NCBI RefSeq assembly: GCF_000004195.4
Contig: NC_030685.2
Coordinates: forward strand, 50,771,516 to 50,835,515
Direction of reading: 5' to 3'
Length of the DNA stretch: 64,000 bases
Source of the DNA: Xenopus tropicalis
Taxonomy: Eukaryota > Chordata > Amphibia > Anura > Pipidae
This document shows, in pieces, positions 20,641 to 33,040 of the stretch. The translations under genes were made by a program, and so were the position numbers. The notes under the pieces were generated by a model, which was given only the letters and a program-made list of their open reading frames with translations, had not been told where the DNA came from and ran no database searches. Numbering within the stretch: position 1 is the first letter of the stretch; each line of letters opens with the position of its first letter.

Positions 20641-21140
20641 GTATTTTTTGAAAGAAAAGAGAGATAAGACTCGCCTAGTGTTTAGTGAACTACAGAGGGT
20701 GTGGAAGGAGTTAGTGAGAGCTGAAATGAGAGCAGATTGTGTTTAAGGAGGGGCTAAGGACAGTTAATTAAATTGGAAATTGAGCAGAATATGGTAAATA
20801 TAAGATCCAGGGAGTTCCCATTGGAGTGGGAGGGGGAATCAAAGCACATCAGAGATAAACCATAGAAGGATGTTAGTTACATGATTTTAGAGACAGCAGG
20901 GGTGAATTTTGTTGCCGTTTCCGGGTCTGGGAGTGCGAGTGAGGTGTAGACCCCCAGAGCAGACAGAGCATCAGGTGAGGCAGTGTCTGTAAAAGAAAGC
21001 CAGGTTTCAGTTATTGCGAATAAAATAAAGAACCTAGTACTGAAAAGGTTGTGAATGGAGGTAATTTTGTTGCAGACTGAGTAGGAATTCTATAGTGCAC
21101 AAGATATTTGAACAGTGGCTTTGGGTATAAGGTTTCTATA

Positions 21141-22551
21141 CTTTAGAGAGGTACAAGGTGGGCTTGAAAAATGTGGCCCTGACAAAACAGGGATGGGGCA
21201 AGGACCAAGGTTTTCTCTATTTGGTTTTGTGCAGACAAGCAAGGGCTAATGTATTTAAACTGGGATGGGTGTATACTAGTGATGTATTTAATGGTGTAGT
21301 TAAGCACTATGGGATCAGATTGCTTCTGACTGATGTAGCTAGGTGGCTATGAAACGTAAAAGCATGTGATCTCCACAAATGCATTGCTGTTATTAAGATT
21401 ATTAAGGTTACAATTGAGATGATAGACTTTTATATGGAAGTTTCACGTTGCACCGTTTTTTGTTTTTTTTCTTACAAGATGTCATATAGCACTTGACCCA
21501 GAAGTGCTTTTATGAGTTTCATGTGGGAACCATACACTGGCTTTTAAGTGTTTCTAAACTCCTGTATTTTAAAAAAAACTTACCCGATTATTAAGTAGTG
21601 CATCCCAACAAAATGGCTGATTAGGAAATCATTATCTCAGACTGACAAAATAATGATTGATGTGAGATATTGAATTCCATAGGATGCTATGGCCAGTGTA
21701 AATGTTTATTTTTTTACACTTTTCACAGTGGATTAGATTAGTATTGGTAATGGTAGTGTAATGAAATCTGTCTGAAATGTTTAGCATTTTCCAGATAAGG
21801 GATCTATCTGTATTTTGGATCACTATATGTTTGTCTGCGAAAAACATTGAAGACAAAAAGACCCTGAAGGATTATTTTGCCACAGATATGGATTTATGCA
21901 GCATAGCTACTATTATTTAATAGTAGCTATGCTAAGTTACAGTCATGATTATTATAGAGAAAAATGAAATCATTAAATAAAACCTTAAAATGTTATCTGT
22001 GGGAATTGACATTATATTTTGGAGCTTAATGTATAATTGATTTCTGGATAATAGATCCTATACCTGTGCTGGCTGAATCCACTTTTTTGAAGGCTCTTTC
22101 CTATGCGATCAGTAAAATTCATCAGAATGTGCTTTACCATTTGGCTATCCTTGTGAGTAGAAAATAGGTTGCTTTTCAGTGATTTTAATATTTATTAAAG
22201 CAATAATATTCTATATTTTGCTTTATATTTTTATTCTATCACTTGGTGAATGACTGGAGGGAAACTATAAGCCGAAGGATTGATATTATTATATGCATGA
22301 ATACTCTGAAAAATCTTCTGAATATATAGCCAAAACGTGGAATCCTGAAAAGTGTCACAGTGGTGGATCTTTTGCAACATACTTCTCCAGGCACCTCTTT
22401 GAATACTTTGTGGTTTACTACCGATCTTTAATTAATTAAGACAATACTATTTTATGTGTGCACTTCCTTCTATATTCTATTGTACATTAATATTTTGAAG
22501 AGTAGCATCTCAGTGTCAGTATCACTTAACTGTTTATTTTCTGAATATCAC
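21141..22551. other. No gene recognised; one small hairpin
   Basis: A+T-rich. At 21900-21933 a perfect 15-bp-arm hairpin (AGCATAGCTACTATT, 4-nt loop) stands alone. No other structure seen. Confidence 0.5.
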
Positions 22552-22810
22552 CCGCAATAGATCTCTGCTATTGTGGGCAACTAACCATTCCGAAATGGAA
22601 TTCGCCAACAACAGGAGTTGCTGGTGAAAAGCCCTTTGCATCGCTTCCATATTCCGAAGTTGCACAAAGTTTCCTCCTGCAGCAACTTTGCGCCTCTTCA
22701 GAAAAACTCCTATTGTTGCCGGTGGAAAGCCATTTCAGAGTGGTTAGTCATCTGCAATAGCAGAAATCTATCACGGGCAACTGAACCACTCCGTGGGCTC
22801 TTACCAATAA
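22552..22810. mobile_element. Diverged MITE related to 25220-25530
   Basis: Shares TTGCATCG, TATTGTTGCCGGTGGAAAGC and CCACTCCGTGGGCTCTT with the copy at 25220-25530. The two halves are inverse to one another (GCAATAGATCTCTGCTATTG on the left, GCAATAGCAGAAATCTAT on the right). Confidence 0.65.
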
Positions 22811-25216
22811 ACCCATAGCCAAAAATAAACTACCAGGGAAAACTCTAACCTGGAAAGGAAAGGAAAACAGCTTTCTCTCTCAGCACTAAACAGGCCCAAC
22901 CCTAGGCTGAAATCTGGAGATTTCTTAAAGTAAATGTAACAAAACCTTAACCCTACTACATAAAAATTATAGAAGTATTAAAGCTTCTATAGTAAAGTAT
23001 ATGCTATGTATACTCATTGATTGTTGATTATTATTATTAAAGTACATCAATGTATCAGGCTGATTCAATTTAATATAGGCTCAATGCTTTTCTAGAAAAG
23101 TTACAAATTCATAAATAAAATTATTTGATCCACAATGTTTCTGACTGACAGTTATCAGGTCAGGAGGGATGTTTTCCTCTATTCAGTCTCATTCCTACTG
23201 GTTTGCAAGGCTGATGTTTGCTTTTCCTGTATCAATACAGAAAGGATTTAGCAAAGGTTAACGTTAATAGACATGTCTATATATAACCTCACTAACTGTG
23301 TAACAATCTAACAATATTAAGACAATTAAAAATGTTATTGTGTTATGTTTTGCTGTAGGGAAATAAGAGAGGCCATGTATGAACTGCAAGAATTTCTCCA
23401 TACTCCTGGCATTATTGGGGCTACACTCCATGTTGAGTCTGCTGCAGTTGCACCTGACGCGTTATAATGGGCACAACTGACACAAGTTGAGTGAATGTTT
23501 TATCTAGTGTTTTCAAAGTAAGGATTGCGTCAATTCTTAAGCACCTGTTCTAAACAGCATCTGCATCTTATTCTCGTGCCACAAGTCTAATGCTCCTGTG
23601 GATGCAACCTGCTGTGGGAACCCAGACCTACGACCAGTTCCAGGGTTCCCCCGGCATAAATAGATGCTTAATGAATTGCATCAATATGTGTTTTCCATTG
23701 CATCCATTTTAGAGCACCTGCACTTGTTGGTGCTTTAGTAAATTACGCTTAAGGTATATTTTTTATATATAGCTTATAGCTTTTACACAGCTTTTTATGT
23801 TTAACACATATGAGGTGTTGAAGTGTTTGATGTACAAGGGAGTAAAGCAGTATGCTTACTTCTGAGCTAAGAAGCAAAGTAGCCTTTAATGGGAAAGATC
23901 CCCCTCCCTATATTTATGACAGCAAATGCAGTTGCATAAAAAATTCTATTCCCTAAAGTTACTTGCATCAACATGTGCTCCTTGCACTTTCAAATAGCTG
24001 CACTTGATGGTTCTTCCTGTTCTGAATTTTGCTTAGTGGCACCTTCTGACACACACAATACTCTCATGCTAAATGAAGCAATTGAAGCAATTTATCAGGT
24101 GTCACATATGTTACCCAAGATGATTGGGCTAACCATCATTCTTTGGCTGAATTCCCTCACAACAACTTTTCTCAAGATTCACAGGCAAACCTATTTTTTG
24201 TGTGTTTATTTTAAGCATCCAGTATTTTTTCGTGAAATCTCACAAAAACATTTGTTGACAAACAACATACAATCTATTCATAGTTCCAACAATATGATTG
24301 TCCACTAGGAACATTCATCTCAATTTTGCTTCTCCCAAACTTGGTCCTTTTGCTATTGTGGAAAGTCCAGTAGCCTTTTGTCTACTGGTGCCTCCAAACA
24401 TATGCATACCTTTGCTTTCCATGCTACCCTTGTTAAGCCTGTGGTGGAAAATTGTTTCTTTTATAATAAACAATAATCCTTTTCCAGTTATTGTGAATGG
24501 TCAACAAGTGTTGAATACAAGTAGAGAACATTATTGACAATAGAATATGCTGTTGGATTGAGCACACCCCTTGCCTTGTCCAGGACTTTTACCAATTCCT
24601 TCAAAAGTTTGGAAGTAAGGGTTATGTGACTTCCCTGTTGGGTTGTATGGTGTCCCAGTTGCAGCATTGGAGGGTTATCATGCTGGACCTGCTTCAGTCA
24701 TGATACTGATGGGTTATCATCTTCAGCCAATGTGCTGGAATCATGATGTCCAGTGTTTGGTGCTAGCACCGTGAGGTCATGCTCTGTTTTAGTGGCTAAG
24801 CATGCTTTTAACAAAGTGTCGGAGCAGTGCTCAGCTGTAGGTCTTTTATTAGAAAGTGCCTTTGTTTGCTCATTTGAACTTAAAAAGAAACGTAGGTGAG
24901 TTGGACTGGATTTATCAACGCATAAGTAATCTGTCTCTTTTTATAATCTGCATACATTACCTCTCTTATTACACTTTATACCCTTCTAAATTGTGATTTA
25001 GCTGTCTAACATCTGGTATGCTTGGTTGCAGTACAGGAAATGTGGGCTCAAATGGAATAGCCCACTTCCCTGTAGTGCAGCACTGCAGAAGTAGATTAGT
25101 TGAATCATTAACCTTTTCTTCACCTGTAAGGATTGTTTACACTGTCCCCTTTGTGATGTGCAAGGCTTTACCTATGGATCCCGAAGCATGTGCCCAAGTC
25201 CCATAGCTAGCAACCC
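22811..25216. other. No gene recognised
   Basis: Around 23430-23760 there are scattered GCATC/TGCAC-rich motifs in both directions (for example AATTCTTAAGCACC and TAGATGCTTAATG), perhaps a decayed foldback. ORFs of 111 (23973-24308) and 79 residues (24298-24537) show no family resemblance. Confidence 0.4.
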
Positions 25217-25219
25217 TAA

Positions 25220-25530
25220 GGGTAAGAACCCATGGAGCAAGTTAGTCACCCAAGATAGAACTCGTGGGCAAGTAACTGCTCTAAAAAGGCTTTCCACCAT
25301 CAACAATAGGAGTCACCGGTGGAAAGCCTTGCATATTGCTTAGTTTTTCGAAGTTGCACGAAGTTGCCTGCAGGAGTAAATTGTGCAACTTCAGATTACT
25401 GAAGCGATGCAAAGGGCTTTCCACTGGCGACTTCTATTATTGCCGGCGGAAAGCCTTTTTGGAGTGGTTATTCGGTCACAATAGCAGCAATCTATCTCGG
25501 GTGACTAACTCACTCCATGGGTTCTTGCCC
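25220..25530. mobile_element. PIF/Harbinger-like MITE, GGG(T/C)AAGAACCCATGGAG ends
   Basis: Left GGGTAAGAACCCATGGAG, right CTCCATGGGTTCTTGCCC, flanked by TAA on both sides (25217-25219, 25531-25533). A 3-bp TAA duplication is what PIF/Harbinger transposases make, so I infer that group. 311 bp, strongly self-complementary, non-coding. Confidence 0.82.
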
Positions 25531-25533
25531 TAA

Positions 25534-25698
25534 TTGTGAAGACACACGGAGCTACTTGTAGCAGCTATTCCATAGACAATACTGAGAATTGCCTCTGCTA
25601 AAACACACGTAGAGACAATTATCAGTAAATGGTCAGCACTGTCTATTTTAGTAGCCCCAACAAGTAGCTGCTACTAGTAGCTCCATGTGTCTTCACCC
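25534..25698. mobile_element. MITE, GTGAAGACACACGGAGCTAC ends
   Basis: Left TGAAGACACACGGAGCTACT, right AGCTCCATGTGTCTTCACCC, with an inner GTAGCAGCTA/TAGCTGCTAC pairing. It starts at the TAA that closes the previous element and ends before TAG. 165 bp, non-coding. Confidence 0.82.
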
Positions 25699-25841
25699 TA
25701 GCAGACCAAGAGAAGATTATAGTTCAAAATGCTTATATTTGCTAGAGTGCCAGATAAGGAAGTGTTGACTACCAGACAATGAAAGGTTGCAGTAGCTCCT
25801 GACACCAGTTTTCCAGGTTTTCTGTTAATAGATCTTGCTTA

Positions 25842-26180
25842 TTAAAGGGTTTCTGTCATGATTTTTATGGTATACTTTTTATTTCTAAATTACATTGCTA
25901 ACATAGCAAATAATTCACTCTCCCATTTAAAATGTTATTCTTGAACCAACATATATATTTTTTCTATCTGTAATATTGGTGTGTAGGCAGCCATCTCAGT
26001 GCGGCTTTTCGCTAAACTGTGCATGCACGGGCTCTGGGATCTCTTCAAAAGGAGAAGGAAGAGGTTTGCACACCTTCATTAACCCCTGGCCGGTGCAGGT
26101 TTCAGGTAAGCGATTACAATCACTGGGGGGTGCCTAACATTTGCCACCCCTCAGTGATTTAGCCTTTCCCTCTCTTTTAA
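25842..26180. mobile_element. TTAA MITE (TTAAAGGGTTTCTGTCATG)
   Basis: Starts TTAAAGGGTTTCTGTCATGA and ends CCCTCTCTTTTAA. The right part carries the same hairpin (CACTGGGGGGTGCC with GGCACCCC-like text) as the 10694-11114 family, so the copy is a relative or a composite. Non-coding. Confidence 0.7.
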
Positions 26181-27109
26181 AATTTAAATCTAGAGAATAG
26201 ATTTAGACCATCTTAATTTGTTTCCTGTGGCAGGATTTTGCTTGTGGGGAATTGCTGTGAACTGCCGTATAGGTGAATATGTTTATTGAGGTTTGTGCCT
26301 ATGTGGTCACTCATCATAGTCAGTATTATCATTACAGAGGGATACTAATCAAGGGTAAAGTGATAATTGAATCTGATTCCCCTGTGCTTTTAAATGACTT
26401 GGATCATTAATAAGACAGAGTGAGGAAAATTGCACTGTGCAGTGGCTGTGTGTTGGATAAACAAAACACTTTAATTTCCAATGGCTCATTTCTCAGGCGA
26501 AAGGTTGGTTACTGGGAGTTGGTGTTTTTACACAGTCACAACATCAGGGAGAAGCTTTGTAGTCACATTGATGAATCTGCTTAATTTCCACTCTGCAGGC
26601 TAGAACTTTAAAAAGACATTTCTATTGGAGCCTCGCCAGTCAAGTAATGCAATAACCTTAGTAAATCTTCTGTAGTTTCAGATTGAAGGATACTGACTGC
26701 TCCTGTTGATTGAAACAAAGCATTAATATTATATTGAGTAGCAACTGAAAATATGAATTAGCCTGATGATCAGTGGTAACTTTGTAAAATGCTACACTGT
26801 CTCTGATTTGAATGAAATAATATCATCTCTCCATTGTATTCCAGCTGCAAAGACTGAAGGTGTATTAAGTATAATATTAGTTTTTAGAACAGGAATAGTT
26901 GTTGAGCCACTGCTACAGATCACAAAATGAAAAAATAGAAAAAAGTACACAAATCTCGGCACTCCACTATACAACGTTTAAAAATTTTTTTTATTAAATT
27001 TAATTTTAAAATCCTAAAGTTAAAAGAAAAGAATAGATAAAGAAGGAAAATTATAAAGTTAAAATCACTGCGCAGTGTGATCCCATTTCCAAGCTGTCAG
27101 AGTATGGGT
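26181..27109. other. No feature recognised
   Basis: A+T-rich. ATCTCGGCACTCCACTAT at 26953 could be a decayed repeat end. Confidence 0.45.
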
Positions 27110-27117
27110 GTTTAGAA

Positions 27118-27312
27118 CAGTGATCCCCAGACACCCATCCCTCAGAAACAACATACATCACAAACCCCTTGGATGTCCACATAGGGGCTACCAAATAGCC
27201 AATCAGAGCCCTTATTATTTGGTACCCCAGGTAAATTTTCATGTTTGTGTTGCTCCCCAACACTTTTTACAATTGAATGTGGCTCATGGGTTAAAAAGGT
27301 TGGGGAACCCTG
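27118..27312 (-). mobile_element. hAT-type MITE, CAGTGATCCCC ends, with target duplication
   Basis: Left CAGTGATCCCCAGACACCC, right GGTTGGGGAACCCTG. GTTTAGAA (27110-27117) and GTTTAGGA (27313-27320) are a 7-of-8 duplication, as hAT makes. It is the reverse of the copy at 32727-33032 and is internally shortened. Confidence 0.88.
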
Positions 27313-27550
27313 GTTTAGGAAATCAATGGCACATAGTTTAACATCCAACTTACTAGGAACTTTCTGGAGTCATTGTTGTTCAGACATATAGAGGTTTCAA
27401 AACACATTAATATACACCGTGTAAGCTTTAGGAACTAGAAATTTTGAATTCTACCTGTACGGGTAGATAATAGCATTTCACTATTTTATCTTACCTTATA
27501 CCTTTTATCTTGCTATGTATGTAGCATAAGGTATATGAATACCTCCTGTT

Positions 27551-27960
27551 TTAAGGGAAAACTAAACCCTACAAATAAATATGGGTAGAAAAGCTGTGTT
27601 TTATATACTAAACTTAATAGAGCAGCCTAAAGTAACAGGCCCTAAAAGTTGTGTATGGGGGGGGGGGGGGTCAACATTTTTGATTTGTTAGTAGTCAACA
27701 ACGACTACTAGTCAGTTAATAGTGCTCTGGGTAGCTGCAGCTTTGGGTTTGTTGCAAATCATCAAGCAGAAAATCATCTGTCATGGAAGCTAATGCTACA
27801 GAACTGATCAATAAATTGTGATGCAAACTGAACTGGTTTCTGCCATGAGAACTACTGGGGAATCTTCAGATTCACAGATCTTTACTGCTAAAGGACAGTG
27901 GGGGCCACGAGCTGGTACAGACTCTGAAAACATTATGTACATCATTTCTAGACTACATAA
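27551..27960. mobile_element. T2/Kolobok-type MITE (AAGGGAAAACTAAACCC)
   Basis: TTAAGGGAAAACTAAACCCT at the left edge is the start of a very common frog family. The right limit is not clear; I extend it to the last text that seems familiar. A run of 14 G lies inside (27657-27670). Confidence 0.55.
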
Positions 27961-28554
27961 TTAGGTTTCATTCACTTTTATGAAGGCTGTCACTATCATA
28001 AGTCACAAATACAAGACATTCACTATTTTGGGCATATAATGTAGTCCCTTCTCATCAAGAGGTCGGGCAAGGCATATTTGCTAACCTAATTCCCTAGCAC
28101 TTCTGTGTCCCTACAATAAGGCAATAAAGGCCTAGTAGGAAGACTGCTCCTTTCCTATTATCCTAGATGGGGCTAAAGACTGCCCTTGCTAAATAAGTCT
28201 GACTGAACTCACACCTCCTAGAGGGTGCTATTACAAACGCTGCTATGCTGTCTTTGCCTCATTCACGGGGCCCTGTCCCCGACTTTAATTTGGATGAATA
28301 TGGCTATGGGCCGGTTCTGTAGCCAGGCTCAATAGAGAGGTGCTTCAGGTAGCAGACCGGCAGCCAAAGAGGAAGTCACACCCTCCTGCCAGACACTATA
28401 TCAGTCTGCGGGGGCGTGTACAACCAGGCTAAACCTATAAGGGATAGCTTTACAACTGTAAACTGAGTACAAGGGCCTCTGCCCAATAATAGTAAAGGTG
28501 TGAAGAGGTAGGGGATAAAGCCATAGGGAGCTTAACCCTATGGGTCCCTACATA
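27961..28554. other. Unclassified, partly GC-richer stretch
   Basis: From about 28070 the sequence is richer in G+C and holds GTCCCTACAATAAGG and GTCCCTACATAAGG as a distant repeat pair. It might be an old LTR or DNA element, but I cannot place it. Confidence 0.3.
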
Positions 28555-28941
28555 AGGAAACACAATTCTATGCAACATTGCATTATACATTCATTACATA
28601 TTTGTAATGGTTTTTAAATTACTTGTACTGTATATATAACTGCTATTAAAAGGAGTGTTTGACAAAACTTTTCTTTTCTCTGCCCTGGTGGCTCTGGCTT
28701 TTGAAACAGTGTAACACAAGGCAGCAGACTGACAGACCTGTTTTGCTTCGGGAGACTGGCCTTTGCAACATTGTTTAAAAAATGATAACCAGGAGTTAAG
28801 CAAATGCTACTTTCAGTAGCAATTACATTTACCAACAACTTTTAAAGCACTAACAATTTGTAATAAATTTGTATTGGAAAGTTGCTCAGAGTTATCTTTT
28901 ATTAGGCAAAAAAATATTTTTGGGGTTTCCATGTCCTTTAA
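28555..28941. mobile_element. TTAA MITE, same family as 10090-10425
   Basis: CCCTGGTGGCTCTGGCTTTT, GCAGACTGACAGACCTG and the right end GTTTCCATGTCCTTTAA match the other copy in order. The left end is truncated. The closing TTAA is shared with the next element. Confidence 0.82.
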
Positions 28942-29374
28942 AGCAGACTTGTCACCCAGACATAAAAAGCTGTATAATAAAAGTCCTTTTCAAATTAATT
29001 AAAATTCATTTTTTTCTGAACACATTCATACCTGTTGTTAAGGTATTTCAAAATCTCAGCTGTCAATCATATATTGCCTGCTTTGCCTCTATGCTTCAGG
29101 CATAAGGCAAGACTTTCACTTTCCATTCAGCACTTCCTAAATGTCACTGCACTACTCACATTCCCACTCCATCATTGTCTATTATTTTGTAGCATGGGCA
29201 TCAGGTCCCCCATTTTGGTGATCCGAATGATTTTGGGATAATGCAAATCTTGCCTTATTAACTGTTCACAAAATGGATTTAAGTAATTTCATAGTGTCAG
29301 TAAAGTTTATTTTGCTAGACAAACATAATGGAAAAGAGTTTGAATTTATTTATTAGTGTGAAATGTCCCCTTTA
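28938..29374 (+). mobile_element. TTAA MITE, GCAGACTTGTCACCC family
   Basis: Starts TTAAAGCAGACTTGTCACCC, ends GTGAAATGTCCCCTTTAT. Core text CTCAGCTGTCAATCATATAT and CATTCAGCACTTCCTAAATG recurs at 30545-30793 and in reverse at 432-572. GCCTCTATGCTTCAGGCATA is an inner palindromic stretch. Non-coding. Confidence 0.85.
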
Positions 29375-30544
29375 TTGTTGTTTACATCCAGTTGATTTTC
29401 AGTTCTTCTATAGCATATTTTGTTTTTACTTATGGGTAGATGGGTCATTTTGAGTTGATATGCTTCAAAATGGGGTTAACATAGAAATATATGGATATAA
29501 TCTCCATGTTTTAAGAAACAACTGAGCCTTTGTTATTCAGATAATCCTGTTTCGGCTCTATCTGAATGATATGCACATATATTAGGAAATGCTGTGACTT
29601 TAAAGCATTAAACAACTATGCATCAATAACCCAAGCTAAGAAAACTGGATTACAATCCATCTTCTGCTGACCAGGCAGTATTGCTGAATACTTGGATATT
29701 ATTTTAATTAAATACACACTTATGGTTTCTTTACATCAGCCAGCAATTTCTTTCTTCCACTTACTCTCTTCTGCTCTGGGTTCTGCCAAGATTTAGCTTT
29801 TTTTTGTGTGGCTTCAATAAAGGCCCAATTGACTCATGCATTTTACTGCTTGCTTTAACCTTAAATGACATCATTTAATAAAGTACTGCAGACATTAAAA
29901 CTATACCTGCACTTTAATCTGAAATGCAATCTCTCTAATTACATTCGTTTTCTGCCTATACACAACTCACATACTGCTGCAAGATGCAGCCATGCAAGTG
30001 CCAACTTTACACAATCTAGCTAGCTTTGGAGGTACAGTAACTTATTATAAAGAATAGAAATATGTGAATTCTACAAATTACAGATAAAATAGAAATATAG
30101 CTCTGTGGGGCATGGAAGTATGTTTACACTGTAAACTGACTTTCTTTACTACCTGCTTTAAAACCTAACCCTTCTCTAGCAATACTTTTCTTTCATACAG
30201 GTTAAGAACTCATTCTGATTTCCCATACCAACACCCCACATTTACATTGTAATTTATGAGCTCAAAACTTTCATTTTGCAGCTTAATTTGAATATAATTG
30301 GGTTTTGATTCTAAACATAAATAAATGGATAAGGCTGTAAAAACATAATAATTGACTGTTAGATAAAATAATTGAAAATATTTTATTATCCTGTATCATA
30401 CCTAAGGTCTGAAAAAAACATGGTAAATTGGCATTGCTTCTAGTGTACCTGCGGTTACTACCCTGTAATTGTTTGGCATTCCCATTGATTTCCCAGCACT
30501 TGTTATTAGTGAAAAATATGTTCTTGGAGGGTCTTGTGCATAGA
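29375..30544. other. No feature recognised
   Basis: A+T-rich, no ORF above noise, no repeat ends seen. Confidence 0.5.
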
Positions 30545-30793
30545 AACTATGAGGCATAGATGCAGGGCATGCAATATATGCTTGACAGCTCAGATTTTTC
30601 ATTACAATTACTTTAATTTTCCATTCAGTACTTTCTAGATATCACTTGCAAATGCATAAGATTTTGGGGTGATACAAAGCTTGCCTTAATAATACTGTAC
30701 ACAAAATGGTGCCGGCCAGCTGTAACATTTATTCTGCTGATATAATAGAAAAGGATTTGAAATTATTTTTTAGGGTGACAGGTCCCCTTTACT
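30545..30793 (+). mobile_element. Rearranged copy of the GTCACCC MITE
   Basis: The left part (AGGCATAGATGCAGGGCATG, CTTGACAGCTCAGAT) is in the opposite direction to the right part (TTTTCCATTCAGTACTTTC to TGACAGGTCCCCTTTA). Compared with 28938-29374, the segment beside the inner palindrome has been inverted. Confidence 0.65.
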
Positions 30794-31482
30794 ACAAGAC
30801 TAGACAATTATTTGCCATTGGGTTCCACAGCTCTCAGAATGATTGGAATATTGGAAGGGCCATGGCCCATGATTTGTGCTTCTGAATAGCACTGATCAAA
30901 ATACCAGACATTTTGATAGGCCACTTACCCAGTTGAAAGAAGTGGGCCTCTGTCCACTGTCTGCTATGGTTGTTCTAATAGAATAACCATATGTCAGAGC
31001 CATAAAACTCTGGAAGGTCTTCCTCTCTTTGAATATTATTTTGTATTACTGTATTATTTATGACAGGTACCAACTGGCTTATCTATGGCTTTATAAGATG
31101 GTGGTGATTGGATTGTCAAGGTCTATAGGGGTTCACTGAAGCATTACTGTATTTTCATGGTGGCTGTCCTGGTGTATAGTTAAATAAAAGATTAAAGCCA
31201 ATAATGTTTGAAATGGGTTTAGGCTCTAGACAGTGCTAAGTGAGTGCTGGAATCTGTGTTTTACATTGCACTGTGTATGTTCTGAATGACACACATTTCA
31301 TTCAATCACTGGATGAACCTAGGCAGCATTGTTTGGATGGGGAAAACTCACATCCACATGATTGTATCAGAGTGGACTGATTGGTACACTTCACAGACCT
31401 CTGAAGAAAATGGAGAAGCAATCCAACCAGGCAGTCTTGATGATTTAACAGGACACTGCAAGTGATTTTGTCCTGAGTTATT

Positions 31483-31800
31483 ATTTGACCGTTAATATAA
31501 TTTATTTATATATATTGCCAACATATTTTTATACATCATTCACATCAGTCCTTGCCCAAGTGGCAGTTACAATCTAAGGTGCATTGACACTAATCACTCA
31601 TCAGGAGCCAATCAACCTTCCTGTCTTTTTGTGTGGGATGAAACTGAAGCACTCAGAGAAAACACATGCAGACACAGGGAGAACATACAAAATCCTTGCA
31701 GATATGACTACGAAGATTTTCATTCATCTAGGTCATGGTCAAAATAGGGTCAGTCCCAGGTGGCCAAGTACATTGCCGGTAAATTTTCTGTATTGACCCC
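31483..31800. repeat. Possible LINE-derived fragment
   Basis: AGTTACAATCTAAGGTGC, GAGAAAACACATGCAGACAC and AGGGAGAACATACAAAATCC resemble a widespread vertebrate repeat text (often attributed to L2-type LINEs). Recalled only; orientation and family not certain. Confidence 0.45.
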
Positions 31801-32718
31801 GGCCCTAAAGGATGATTTACACTAGGTCGGGGGCAGCCCTAGCTGCAGCTCTTATACTCAAAGGGACTTCATTCCTTGGCTGAACTGCCTGAAGGCTGTA
31901 AGTGACTGCAACTAGAATATTATTTTGAGATACTGTAAAAGAATTACTGGGAACGTTATTTTAGTAGTCTGGGTGGACACACTTTACCACTAAAGTTAAG
32001 TTCCTGTGAGCAATTTTACTTTGCTGTTTCCATAAAGGGATTGTGAGCAAATAAATCCTGACTGTACCATTACCTCCCTGTTTGCTTATTATGTGCCCAT
32101 ATAGCTAACCCATAAAGAAACCACCTAAAGAAAGTCTGAATTTGTCTGTTTAAGCTAGTTTTAAGCTTGTGACCTTAAATAAATCAGTCCTAATGCCAAA
32201 ATATAGATTATAAACTCACATTTATTAAGGGGGAGAAGGTGCAAAATGCAGGTGCCGTTTCCATGTTAATTGCCCCCACTGCATCTCACCCCCAAGATGC
32301 ACTTATGTTGTCAGGAGCAGCTTGCACATTTGCATGTAGTCAAACTTAGGGAGGCCAAACAGCATATGCCTTATGGGAGCTGTCTGGCATAAAGCACATT
32401 TGAAGCCTGCCCTTACTGCCAATTTAAGACAGGCATTTAGTGCCGGGCCCCTTTTAGTCTGCAAGCAAAGAACTCTGCTGATTTAAAATTTGGATCAAGG
32501 AATGGAGTGCAACTTGCATTGTAGCAAGTGCTTACTTTTAGGACTGGAAAAGGCTATGCAAAGAATTGGGTATGTAACAGGTTATGTATGAATCTCTGGT
32601 GGTAATATATATTCACAGTAGCATGTTTAATGGCATGAATCTTAGGTAATAGCAGACCTGAGCCTCCGCTTAATATAGGATAACTCTGCTCTTTGAATGT
32701 AGTGCTGGTGCCTCCGCT
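31801..32718. other. No feature recognised
   Basis: Ordinary A+T-rich sequence. Confidence 0.5.
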
Positions 32719-32726
32719 CTGTATGG

Positions 32727-33032
32727 CAGGGATCCCCAACCTTTTATACCCGTGAGCCACATTCAAATGGAAAAAGTGTTGGGGAGCAACACAAGCATGG
32801 AAAAAGTTCCTGGGGGTGCAAATAAGAGCTATAATTGGCTATTTGGTAGCCCCTATGTGGACTGGCAGCCTACAGAAGGCTGTGTTTGGCTTTATACTGG
32901 GTTTTATGCAATCAAAGCTTGCCTCCTAACCAGAAATTAAAAAATAAACACCTGCTTTGAGGCCACTGGGAGCAACATCCAAGGGGTTGGGGAGCAACAT
33001 GTTGCTCACGAACCACTGGTTGGGGATCACTG
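32727..33032 (+). mobile_element. hAT-type MITE with perfect 8-bp target duplication
   Basis: Left CAGGGATCCCCAACC, right GGTTGGGGATCACTG. CTGTATGG is present at 32719-32726 and again at 33033-33040, a perfect 8-bp duplication that identifies hAT-type insertion. 306 bp, non-coding; other copies are at 27118-27312 and 50230-50400, with a stray end at 16095. Confidence 0.93.
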
Positions 33033-33040
33033 CTGTATGG

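Larger units (their letters stand above)
19757..21140 (-). mobile_element. L2/CR1-type LINE fragment, interrupted by a MITE
   Basis: Minus-strand reverse transcriptase motifs occur in the right order on both sides of an inserted MITE (20168-20500). The upstream part of the element, 20501-21140, has no long frame but keeps RT motif text; the downstream part, 19757-20167, has a readable frame. Ends are approximate; no 3' tail or target duplication was found. CR1/L2-group placement rests on motif style and is not resolved further. Confidence 0.78.

Noticed and set aside
20170..20667. 165-residue Lys/Arg-rich plus ORF
   Set aside because: Runs through a MITE into antisense LINE sequence; the real signal is the minus-strand reverse transcriptase.
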